Origin: Spirometra erinaceieuropaei
Taxonomy: Eukaryota > Platyhelminthes > Cestoda > Diphyllobothriidea > Diphyllobothriidae
Direction of reading: 5' to 3'
DNA: 64,000 bases
Assembly: GCA_902702965.1 (NCBI GenBank)
Contig: CACRXP010000179.1
Span: forward strand, 129,601-193,600
In this document: positions 39,337 to 50,600 of the stretch, one piece after another
Layout of the letters: every line of letters starts with the position of its first letter
Position numbering within the stretch: position 1 is the first letter of the stretch
Notes under the pieces: model-generated
Told to the model about the DNA's origin: nothing
The model's input: only the letters and a program-made list of their open reading frames with translations
Database searches by the model: none
Translations under genes and position numbers: made by a program

Positions 39337-40330
39337 CAATGCGTGACCTATCTCATGAAATGTCGGCTGAAATTCTGAAATGCGTTTTCGATTAGGAAGG
39401 ATTACTGGGTCGCGGTTGTGGCAGTGATTATCTTAAGGCATACTGTTATAGCATTTTGGACTCGGCAGGATATCGGCTTTTAAATGCACTTCTTTTCAAT
39501 CTCCTGTAGAAAGCCAGCTCGGTAAAAAATGACTACTTAAGTAGCATGCATTTTTTCCATTGATTTTCGATGGTCTTGGAAATTCAAATATATTTTATAG
39601 AAACCACAAACAAAAATATGCTTTTTTAGTCAATCAATATAGAATCACGTCTTCTTTATATTTTATACTTAAGGAAAGAGTATAATTAGGTTTTAAAAAA
39701 GTTTTCTAATTGCCGAAAAATTTGGAGCCTGATCATTCATTGCATTAACGCTTAGTGATTACACTCTACAAGGTGTATGCGTTCCGCGTAAAGAAAATCC
39801 CATATTTTTCTATTTCTGTTAAGAGATAACATACAGGGTCCATAAAATTTTACAATGGATGCGGACCATTTTGTACATTTCATGAGGAGCAGTGGTAAAC
39901 TTCCAGGTACGATGCTATGTGAATGGACATATCGCGGTCTTAAAAAGTCTCATAATTAGAAACTTTTTTAAAGCCTAATTATTCTCCCTCCTTAAGTATA
40001 AAATAAAAAGAAGACGTGATTCCCTATTGATCGACTAAAAGAAAGCATATGTTTGTTTGTGTTTTCTATAAAATATATTTGAATTTCCGAGACCATCGAA
40101 AATCAATGGGGAAAATGCATGTTACTTAAGTAGTCATTTTTTTACCGAGCAGGCTTTCAACAGGAGATTGAAAAGAAATGCATTTAAAAGCCGATATCCT
40201 GCCGAGTCCGAAATGTTATAAGAGTATGCCTTAAGATAATCACTGTCACAACCGCGACCAAGTAATCCTTCCTAATCGAAATCGCATTTCAGAATTTCAA
40301 CCAACATTTCATGAGATCGGTCACTCACTG
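39337..40330. mobile_element. Foldback element, copy FB4
   Basis: The termini are 'ta|caatgcgtgacc' and 'ggtcactcactg|ta'. The long arms match, for example 'gtcgcggttgtggcagtgat' (39410) against 'tcactgtcacaaccgcgac' (40241), and 'actacttaagtagca' (39532) against 'gttacttaagtagtc' (40120). It is about 0.99 kb and almost entirely self-complementary. Confidence 0.87.
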
Positions 40331-40689
40331 TAAGTCCATCAGCCACAGCAGGATGACTGAGTAATTTTCAGTAACTGTCAACAGGCAGTTAGTAGTGCAT
40401 TTTGGGGTTACAAGATACCATACTGGCAACAATTTATAAACTGGGATACCCACCAGAAAGCATACGTGGAGTGTTCGGGACCCGCTGACGAGCTGAATCC
40501 CTCGCAGCTGTGCCATGCAGCGCAGAATACTGGCGAAACACGTGTCTATGTGCTTCTGGCTACTACTTGTGCCGTTAGTATGGAATCACCTTACCTTCAA
40601 TTATAGAGCTAGCTGCCTGTCAGTAGTAAATGAAAATTACGCGGGTATCCCACTGTGGCTGATAGACGTCGCCCCAAATATTCATACAT

Positions 40690-41310
40690 CAAATTCCGAT
40701 CTGTGCGTATAGACAATAGTTTAAAATGGTCGTTTGCGAGATACCAGTTAATTTCTGAGGAAATTGAAAAACAAAAATGTCGAAGATTGTCGAGTTAGCA
40801 AAAGAGTTTAATTATTCCAGTAGGAACATTCTTGCTTAATGTTTCAAAGCAGTTAACCTTTTTTTGGTTTGAGTGTCTAATGCGCTGCACTGGAGGGTCT
40901 AGTCGACAGTCCTTTTTGACCCTCGCCTTTGGCCTCAGAAAAGCAAGGCTGTCTTTCACCATTTTCCTCGCCTGGTGATCACCTGGTGCCGCTAGGCACT
41001 GAAAAAAAAGAGAAACATGTTACAGTCGTGCCGCAATTGGGCATTTAAAAAATCTAAAACTTTTAACCTTAAAAATATTCTATCTGCAGTCCGGGTCGAC
41101 GAACTCGTCTACATCCAAAAGAACCTGCCTAGCGATTACCAACTAATAGTCGAGAAGGATTGTCGACAAGAAAGTTGGAGCAGTCGTTTTCTGGCTGATG
41201 ACGCTAAAGAGCCAGAAAGGCCCATTCCGGTATCTCTGAGTCCTGGCGGGCGACCTGGTCTGCCCTTACATAAAAGCAAAATATCACCAGTATAAGTGAG
41301 GAGACGAGTC
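40690..41310. other. Intergenic, nothing recognised
   Basis: A 92-codon frame at 41017-41295 overlaps a minus-strand frame and lacks known motifs. Confidence 0.35.
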
Positions 41311-41312
41311 CC

Positions 41313-41480
41313 AAGAATCAGTCTTAGAGACGAGGACACGATCGTCTGACGTTTCGGACTCCTGCTCGAACCCATCGTCAGTGACAGTTGCAGATAGCCG
41401 GTATGTGTTATTGTCCCTAATGATGGATTCCAGCAAGAACTCGAAACGCCATCCGAATAAGACTTGTTTCAGCGATTGTG
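41313..41480. mobile_element. Miniature hammerhead-bearing element with both ends
   Basis: The left end 'gaggacacgatcg' and the right end 'cagcgattgtgtctca' are complementary. Each side has a motif like the one at 7437: on the minus strand CTGACGA (41381-41375) and GAAA (41355-41352), on the plus strand a decayed CTAATGA. It is a short internal-deletion version of the 6983-7524 element. Confidence 0.55.
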
Positions 41481-41576
41481 TCTCACAAGCCGGGTGACTG
41501 GATGGGGTGGCTAACGACGGTTTATAGGCCGGAAATAACCACTCCAGTCTTCATTGTTTTCTCAGTACCCCCTCTA

Positions 41577-42568
41577 CAGTAGGTGGGCTAACTCATTAAA
41601 TGTCGACCGAAATTCCGAAATGCGTTTTCGTTTCGAAAAGATTAATTAATCAGGGTTGGAAAACTAGTCAGTCTGCAATGTAATTCTGTGATATTTCAGT
41701 TACCTCAGGATACCGGTTTTCGAACGGATTTCCTTTCGGCTGCATGTAAAAACTACAGTCTGTAAAAAACGACTACTTATATAGCATGACTTTTTCTCTT
41801 TGACTTTAGATGCCCCTAAAACTCCAATTATATTTTATGAAAACCATGCATAAAATATCCATGCTTTTGCTCATTCGATGGATAATTATGTTTTCTTCTA
41901 ATTTTTTGCTCGAAGGGAGGACATAATTCGGTTTTAAAAATTTTCTAATTGGGGGACTTTTAAATACCGTGAAATGGCCGTTCATAAATCGTTATATCTC
42001 TGCATTTGCCAATATGGCTTGTAAAGTTATCAGTACGGATCAAATCCACTGCTAAATTTTAGGAACCCTATATGGTCCCCCTTTATTATCGTAGGGAAAT
42101 TTGTGGCTTTCCATACGCGAAAAATAAACGGCTTGTAGTTTGGAAGGCCTGAATCCAAGTGTATTGGTAGAGCGGGTTCAAAATTATTCAGAAATTGGAA
42201 AAGTTTTTAAAAGCCAAATTATATCCTTTCTTTGTGGATATAATTGGAAGAAGACGTAATTGTCTACCGAATGAGCAAAACAATAAAAATTTCATGTATG
42301 TTTTTCATAAAATATAATTGGACATTTAGGGACATAGAAAATCAATGGTAAAAATTCGTGCTACTTAAGTAGTCACGTTTTTCAAAGTGTCGTTTTCGCA
42401 TGCAGCCCCAAGGAAGTTCATTCGAAAGCGGGCATCCTGAGCTAACTGAAGTATTATAGCATTATGTCTCAGGCTGACTAGTTTAACAACCCTACTTAAT
42501 TTATCTTTTCGAAACGAAAACGTATTTCAGAATTTCGATTGACATTTCATGAATTAATCCGCCTACTG
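41577..42568. mobile_element. Foldback element, copy FB5 (best-preserved termini)
   Basis: The outer ends 'ta|cagtaggtgggctaactca' and 'gaattaatccgcctactg|ta' define the terminus CAGTAGG and a TA target duplication. 'aatgcgttttcgtttcgaaa' (41621) pairs with 'tttcgaaacgaaaacgtatt' (42509). It is 992 bp with arms running almost to the centre. The CAGT terminus plus TA resembles Tc1/mariner non-autonomous elements. No transposase. Confidence 0.88.
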
Positions 42569-42574
42569 TAAGTG

Positions 42575-43120
42575 AATGTTTATCTCCGTCTTGCAATCAG
42601 GCGAGGTCAGTGCGGTCCTAGCTGTATCGAAATGAGGACTAGGGGGTAGTTAGAAACATGTTATATTTGGAGATTGTGGGAGTGGCGGGCGATTGTGAAA
42701 AAATTTTTTCTAGGAAGAACCGGATTTACTCAGTGATTGAATGGTTGTAATCGCACCCGAACTTGGGTATGCACTTGCCTTAGTTAACCAGAAGTTACTG
42801 GCGAAGTCTGTATGGCTGTTTGTACATAAGGCATGTTTTTGTGTTTTAAGATCTCAACATCAAGAGTAGTCGAGTTCCCTATGGAATTATCAATGCCATG
42901 GCGTGCTGAGACAGCTGATGACGTTGAAAAAGACTTATTTAACATGACAACAGGGCTGTTATGACGGTGTTGACAGCAGACCTGCTGAAAAGGTCTGAAA
43001 GCGTGTGCTATACCAGTATCTGCAAACCCCGGTCATCGCAGCCTGGAATGCGCTAGCGGTTCCCTGAAACCTGGCTCCTTGCCAGTAGATGCGCTTGCGC
43101 TCCTGGTGGGTGTACAGGTG
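42575..43120. other. Intergenic, nothing recognised
   Basis: No coding or repeat signal was identified. Confidence 0.35.
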
Positions 43121-43900
43121 ATGGGCATGGACGCCCGGTCATCATCCTCTTCGTTGTTGTCGGTGAAAAATTCTAGTCACGTGTATGTTGTGGGCCAGGA
43201 AGTGCGATGGCACGCCTAGGCGCGGGACCGACCGCGCCAACTACCTGCGCCCTCTCCGGCCTCTGGTCTTCTTGATTCTTTCTCGACTCCGGGTCCCGGT
43301 TGGAAATAGGAGTGAGTGCGGTATATGCTGTGCAAGTCTATTATTACTTTAAACTAATTCACGCGCAAGTCATCGTGTCTGCTGCACCTTGCAGTGTAGC
43401 GAACGGTGAACATCGTCGACAGGGGAGGTCGAACTATCGGTATATGACCTAATTTTTGGACTCCTGCTAGCTGGAAACTAGCCAATGAGCGCATTTCAAG
43501 CAATTCGGGAGTTACCGATCGTGCTGCGGGACTCACTCGTCCCGCTTGTACCCTAAGACTCTTCCCCTCATACCCAGCCAGCGGCTGCAAAGCGGCGCGT
43601 GGGTAGGCAAAATAACATTGCTGATAAAGACAAGGGCGGTTGGAATGGCTGTTTCAGACTTATCAGTCGTCATCAGCCAACTACACTCAGCCGAGTGAGG
43701 CGTCTGCCATCACCGTTGCCATCGCTGCAGTTGACCCGCTCGTTTACGACAGATTCTGCTACGGAGACGAGAAGGACCACGCCCTTGTGGTCCAAAGCGT
43801 AAATGGCACATGATGCCAGTATGCCAAGCCGGATGGGAAATACACGCCTAAAGCCAGCCAACCAGCGTGAATTGTTGTATCGAATGCGCGTGAAACCCTT
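43120..43900. repeat. Dispersed repeat (SINE-like), with hammerhead-like motif
   Basis: 'ctctggtcttcttgattctt' and 'gactccgggtcccggt' match 56285-56330 ('ctccggtcttcttgactct', 'acaccgggctcagg'). The 43.6-43.9 kb part carries the hammerhead-like motif at 43638-43682, related to those at 49.9 and 61.8 kb. Confidence 0.5.
43638..43682 (-). ncRNA. Hammerhead-ribozyme-like motif, SINE type
   Basis: The minus strand reads GTTGG (stem I), CTGATGA (43676-43670), C, stem II GACT/AGTC around GATA, T, GAAA (43655-43652), and ends in CCAAC, which pairs with GTTGG. The core-closing C-T mismatch departs from the usual G-C. Confidence 0.45.
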
Positions 43901-44473
43901 CCTTACTCATGCAGTCTAAATATTCGAGAAGATTCCTCGAGGAGCTTCGAACGTGAGAAGTGGCAAAGCAACGTACAGCACACCACAGGGTATAATATTT
44001 CAGAATGTCCATAACGATTGGCCCGCCACTCGCCGAAACGTTCGAGAACGACTGGAACTCCAATAAATATATGAGAATTAATGAGCTAGGGTATCCGCTG
44101 TTTTTCGCCGACCTAGGATACAATGCTTGTTTCGGGGACCCGCCTTCCTTCTCTTTTATCACACCTGTCGGGATAGGACATTTTCAGCAACCAAGTAAAA
44201 TCGATCGTTACCAGCTTTTAATCATGTAAACTTCACGAGTACAGATTGACCGGTCCCCATGTTATTTTCCGTTCACTATGAATCGTTCAAAATTTATACT
44301 GACTTGTACGCATATTTTCCCGTTTTTGTCTCTGCTAAGCGTTTGATTTCCCTAGTTTTTTTATCATTTAAGGGGCTTTTGACTATATCCAGAACTTTAC
44401 TGCGGTTTCTGCTCATGTACGTTCTCGTAAACCGATGGAATTACTAATAAACGTACTGCCTTTCTGCGCGCAG

Positions 44474-44694
44474 GGCGGAACCAACAGGAGCACGAATACT
44501 ACCAAGACATGAGGACTCACTGCAAGCGGGCCGTAGACCTCACTGCAGACTATCTCGAAGGCGTAACCAAATACCGGGTGTTTCCGGAGATCGAGCCGGG
44601 CTACCTGAGGCCTCTTCTACCGGAGGAAGCTCCACAGGATCCAGAGTCCTGGGATGCAATTTTTGGCGACGTTAACAAAATCTTAATGCCCGGG
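44474..44694 (+). CDS. DDC: DDC-like copy 2, exon 2
   Basis: Encodes '(R)[18 protein letters not shown]' through '[20 protein letters not shown]' to 'NKILMPG'. The acceptor is 'ctgcgcgcag' (phase 1) and the donor 'ggg|gtgagt', 221 nt. It keeps EPGYLRP, where copy 1 has EPGFLRP. Confidence 0.92.
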
Positions 44695-47600
44695 GTGAGT
44701 TAATGGTGGCCGTTAGATTATTTTAACAACCATAAGATATAGCACAAGTTTCATTTAAGAAAGACGTTCGCTATCTGGTCCGGCGTCCCCCGTCAGAAGT
44801 GGGTGAAAGGCGGCTTTTCAGAAAAATGAGGAACATAAAATGACATATTTTTTGAAGTAGGCCTACATAAATCGATGGGTAAAAACATTTTGATTGGTTG
44901 GGCTAGTCTGAGAAATTTGTTTACCCTGACGCTGATGTTGAACTCAGTAGTATCTGAGTGGAAACATGCAAAGCATATAAGGTAGGCTTCCTGAACGAAC
45001 AAGTATGAAAACTCAACATCTCTAGCAACATCCTGATATCTGGGAAATTTCTGCTAATAGCATGAGAGGCAAGTCATTGAACTCCAGTAATTCAGCCGCA
45101 TAGCAACTGCATACTTCTAGGCCTGGCCCGTCGAGTCGTGGTGCACTTAGTATCTGCCAGCTGCGATAGGCACGCAGGGGCCTAGCAACTGCATCCTATA
45201 AATATTGGAACACTTGAACAATCCATTACGCTTATCTGACACTGTCTCCGATGATGGATTCGAGTGAGCATCCGAAACACTAGGCTAATAGAGCCTTTGT
45301 TTCAGCAATCGTGTCGCCCTCATTGCGACCATTCAGGAAGTCATACGTCATACGTTGACAGAGTCACAGTACCAAAATTTAAAAAAATATTATTGATTAG
45401 ATAGAATTACTTAGGTGTGACTGTAATGATGAATATCGTGCAAAATAATCCCAAAATATTTCAGTCACGCCAGGATGTCGACTTTCTAATGAGTTTCTTT
45501 CCGACCTACACTTGTTAAAAATAACAACATGATAAGTGTAAATTTTTCCAATTGATCTCTAATACCCTTATAAATCCAAATACATATTTTTAAAATATAT
45601 GCTCAAAAGTAATTCTTCTTGTCCATATTTAGCAAACAGTTATGTCTTAAGATTTTATAGTTGAAGAAAGCATGTCTTTTAGCTTCAAAAATTATTCCAA
45701 TATCCGAATAATTTTGAACAGGATCTGAGGTTTCACTTGCATATAGGTTTTTAAGCTAAAAGTTGCATGCTTTTCAAATAAGGAAAACCATTAATGCCTT
45801 TTATCCTATAGTACATATAAAATTTGGCAATGAATGCAAACGATATTGTGTATTTCACAAGCGATACTAATCAACAGAAAAGATGCCGCATGAATGGACA
45901 TCTCATGGTCTTTGGAAGTCGCATAAGTTCAAATGTTTTAGGATCTTTTTTCGAGTGTAAAGTTTAAAGAAGACATAGTTTACTACCAACTTGCCGTGGA
46001 AAAGAATATCGTGCGCATGTTTTTCGAACAATATATTTGAATTTACAAAGGAATCGAAAATCAGTGAAAAAAAATTACATTACTTTAGCAGCAATTTTAG
46101 CAAATGAGTATTTCAGGCAGTCGGAAACAAGCTCTTTCAAATTTGAACGACCTGACGTTACCGGACTACCTTCAAATTAGGCTGCATAGTAACAAGAACG
46201 ACAAATACACCTAAGTAATTTGTTCTGATTGGAAACACATTTCAGAATGTTTGTTCGCATTTTATGAGACAAGCCAGATTCTGTAAGCTGCAACGTCGTT
46301 AGAGACGACTTTCGCATTTCATGATAACGCCTAATGAACAAAACATCTTTTGCTTCTGCCATTTCCGTGTACCGAGAATATATCTCACTTCTGACAACCG
46401 GAGGTAAAAGTCCCTTTGTCACGCTTTGAATTCGAGGTCACCATCTGCGGAGCACTGTAGACGCGGATGCCACGCTCGTCTAGGCAAATCACTGTAAGCG
46501 GTTTTCTTACTATGAAAACCCTGAACCGAGTCGTTCGGCATCACGTCAAATATGCTTGTGCGCATGTGTTTTTAGCAATAAGTGCAAACTCATCAAAGGT
46601 TGACCGTATTCGAATCAAAATGATTACCTAATTAGGGCTGTAAAATCAATCACGGTGCAATATATTCCCATGATAGTGAAGTTAATGCAGGATGGCCGAT
46701 TTTGAACGAACTCCTTTTCGGTCACTCGCAAAAACCACACCCTGTAGAAAATAATTACTTAAGTAGTATGATTTTTGCATGGATTTTTGACGCCTTTATA
46801 AATTCAAATATATTGCATAGCAAACACGCATAAAACTATCCCCTCTTTTACTCGTTCTGTAGAAAAGTACGTCCTTTTCATATTTTATATTTGAAAGAAG
46901 GGCGTAATTCCGTTTGTAAAAGTTTATAATTATAAGATTTTTTAATGCCGTGAAGTACCCGTTCATAAAACCTCATGTCGACGCATCTACTAATGTTGCT
47001 TGTGAAGTTTGCGATATGGCTAAATTTTGTGAACCTCGTATAGTCTCCTTTTAATACCCTAGGGGAAAGTATAGTTTGTCTTACACGAAAAATGTACAGC
47101 TTGTAGTTTGCAGATCAGCTTGTAGTTTGGAAACCCGGAACATTATTGTAACGGCGAGTCGGGTTCAAAGTTATTCAGGAATCACAAACGTTTCTTAAAA
47201 CTGATTAATACCCTTCCTTCAAGCTAAAAATCCAATGAAGTCAAGTTTCTTACAAATGAGTTAATGAATATTTAACGCACGTTTTCTATGCAATATAGTT
47301 AAATTTATATGGGCATCGGAAGACATTGGAAAAATCATGTTGTTTAAGGAGCCATTTTTTATAAAGTTTGGTTTTTGCTAGCGACCGAAACGAAATTCGT
47401 TCAAAAGTGGAAATCCTGCACTAACTGAATTATCATGGGATTATATTGCACGGTGATTAGTATTACAACCCATCCTAAGTTATCTCTTCGAATGGAAGGC
47501 GCATTTCGGAATTTCGGTCAACATTTCATGAATCAGCACATCAACTGGGCATCAAGTCTCGAAGACTGGTACAACAATGTTAGGGACAAGGGTGTTACGC

Positions 47601-50600
47601 AAACAACTGGTTTGAGATTGTAGCGACGGTTGGCAGCCGCAGAGGAGGGCCGTTTTGGTGTGCTGGTCGTAAAGAGGATGTGAGTTACGAGTAAGAGGAG
47701 GAGGTATGTCACTGGTAGGCAGATAGGGAAAAACGGCCATCTTTGCAGGCACGCGGCTACACCAATACAATCCAGATACCCATGGAAAGAGACTTTAGTC
47801 CACTTAGCCATTTCGGCAAAATCAGAAGTATACTACAGTGTAAACTAACGACATACGTGATAAGGAAAATGGTTACGATCAAGTATATATCGATTAATAT
47901 ATATATACGTTGCTTTATCGTTCTGCACACACCACACGCACTTTTTGGTTAGAGAAAAGCTCAATTTAAAAAAAACGCTCGGAGCGGGGAGCGCTCAGGT
48001 AGTAAATAATACTCGGGAAACGGCAAATGGAATGTCTGCGTCTGCCAGTCAAGCAGGATTATTAAAACACTGCTACATTTGTTTAAAAAACCATTGGAAT
48101 CTTCTTGCCCCGCGCATATACTTAATCCTTGCCGAAAGCATTTGTAGTGAGGTATGAAATCCGAGTCTAGGTGCGTAGAGACGTGATTTAGGCGTTCGGT
48201 TGTGAGTGCAGTGAAAAACAGACATTTTGATAAAAAGACGCTCTAGTCTGTCATTCTAGTTTGACTTAACAGAAGCTCAACTCTCACCTTCGCCACAGAA
48301 GAGCAACAGGTATCCCGACGGTCAAACCGCGGTAGTCGCTTCGGCTGGCGAAAGGGATGGAATTAGTTTTTTCGGCTGTTTCTGATATGTAGAGAAAATT
48401 TTATTGAAACAGCAAATGGTTTGTTAACGGGGCATCTGCAAATTGAATCGAGCCGTCTTATCGGTAGTTTGAATCGTTGGGATAATATGCATATATTCAA
48501 TATCATGGCGGATATTGCGCATGAAAAACGATCGACTTAGCGGCCATTTATGGAGAGTAGGCAACCAACTACACCAGACAATGTAGGCTGGTCTGCCTTC
48601 AGAACAGAAATATGTAATTGAATTTTTTTAAGCGATGACCTGCTAAGAATCTTGTTTGATTTTTCAACTTTAAAGGTCGTTCATTGGCATCACCCACATT
48701 TTCACGCCTACTTCATGGCAGCGAATTCGTACGCCGCGCTCTGTGCGGACATAATGTCAAACGCCATTGGTGGACTTGGAATTACATGGGTACGTTTTTG
48801 AAAACTGCGCCTTAAGCACTTTTTCGAAGCGGGGTCTACGTTCGAAGTTAGCTTGGAAGACTTTGGAGGTCTAACGGGCTATGGAGGCAATTGGTGCGGA
48901 AGTTAGTCGGCCAGCTTTGCAAGTTTTACGCTCTCTCTGTCCAAGGCTTGACATTCGGAGCCAAGAAAGGACAAAGATTTGGTTGCACCAAATGTACGAT
49001 AACAGGCGCTTTGTGCCACAGATGCAATCGAAATGGCATTAAATAGTCGACGACCATGAAACCTCCGATTGAACTTTTGCCAGACCTAGCAACTTGTAAG
49101 TACAGATACCATAACCGTGATTTTCAATCCAAAATTCGCGAATCCTTATTTAAAACCTATAAATGAGTTTTCAAATAGAAATATCACACAACTAAAGTCG
49201 CACAGGCAAGAGGCATGAAGGAAGTTTAATTTTCTTATGTCCCGTGCATGCCAGCTTGAGATTTGGAAATACCTCGTTCGCATGGATTGCCTCCGCTTGA
49301 GTTATAAGGGTTATTCGATCGACTTTACATGACTGTATCTAGCCAAATATCCGTCTCAGGTAAGGGTAGTAAGTAGTATATTTATAACCACCGTTGTGCA
49401 CAGAAATATGGACACTTTTTTAAAACAGCCACCGTATCAAGCCAAATGTCCTTCTCAGGAAAGATTAGTAAGTAGTATATTTATTACCACCGTTGTGCAC
49501 ACTACAGTGCCACTTCTAAAGTAACCATTTGGAGGGATCTAATACTTCGGTATAAAAAGATTGCTAATTCAGGGACTTTCTAAATCATCCTGCTAGACGC
49601 GGCTTTAATTTAACGTTTAAAGCTTTTCAATCGCATGTGTAAACCTCCACGTTGTCCCCCGACCATCTAAATAATCCTTTATATATACGTTCAAACTAAG
49701 GGAGAAGGCTCGTCGGAAAACCGAGTTTACTCGTGAATTTTCAAGGTGAGTACACCAACCGTCGTCATACTAAGTGAATAGTGGTATAAGCAGCTTGAAA
49801 TTTGCGAGTATAAATTGAATTTCTAAAAAACCTACTATTTTTACTTTATCATCTCGGAAAGCATACTACCTCCGTTATACATATATATAAGGGATCAAGC
49901 CTCGGGTGTTCCACACTTCGGAGTTGCGTATGACTGGCTGAGGACGGTTAATAAGCCAGAAATGGCCGTTCCAGTCTGCTTTGTGCTTGTTGATAATGTT
50001 AATCTGCATATACTACGCGCCGTTGTGTGGCTGCTTTTTGGACTCGAGAGAGAGCCAGTAAGACACAACGGAACGAGTGTGGTCCGTAAGAACGATCGGT
50101 GAGTGCTCCTCTACTATTATATATACATTTATAGGATCATAGCCATTACCTTCACTCCCGGCAGACAGTTAACTGCAGGAGACAAGAGGCAGAATACTGT
50201 TCTATAGCCTGAACTATGTCTCTGTTTGTTTGAGATTGCGAACTCGCACAGGGGTCCATCCTCAGATATAAAAACAGCAACAGAACAATAAAGAGTTACT
50301 GGGAGTTTGCGCGCCAATCAAACATCAGTAACGCAGGTCCGAAAGTGACTGAGCAGAGCACTGCATGTCGGCACCAGATCGATACATCCAATGGTTGAAT
50401 CCTCATTCGACACAGAGGCTTCAATGAATGCTTGGCCCGTTTTGCTTTTGATGTGGGGTGATTACCTTGATGGTGACGAAGTTAAAATCCTGACCCGTTT
50501 TAAAGGTGTGGGCAGTCACTTGGGATAATCCGTCACCCCGTCGCACAGCCAACCTGGGCTTGCGCTTATGTAATCCGAGCATGCGTTCATTCTGACCCTT

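Larger units (their letters stand above)
37850..40590. repeat. Outer inverted repeat enclosing two foldback elements
   Basis: 37850-38085 ('caagatgccatacc', 'tttctggtggctattccagt') is the diverged reverse complement of about 40375-40580 ('ggtatcttgtaac' and 'tggtgggtatcccag' on the minus strand). A further partial copy follows at 40545-40675. FB3 and FB4 sit between the arms. Confidence 0.65.

Noticed and set aside
43354..43590. 78-codon minus-strand frame
   Set aside because: No recognisable motif, inside a dispersed repeat region, no splice or start context.
49340..49515. Two-unit tandem repeat considered as a CRISPR-like array
   Set aside because: Only two units, no spacer structure, and the sequence is eukaryotic.
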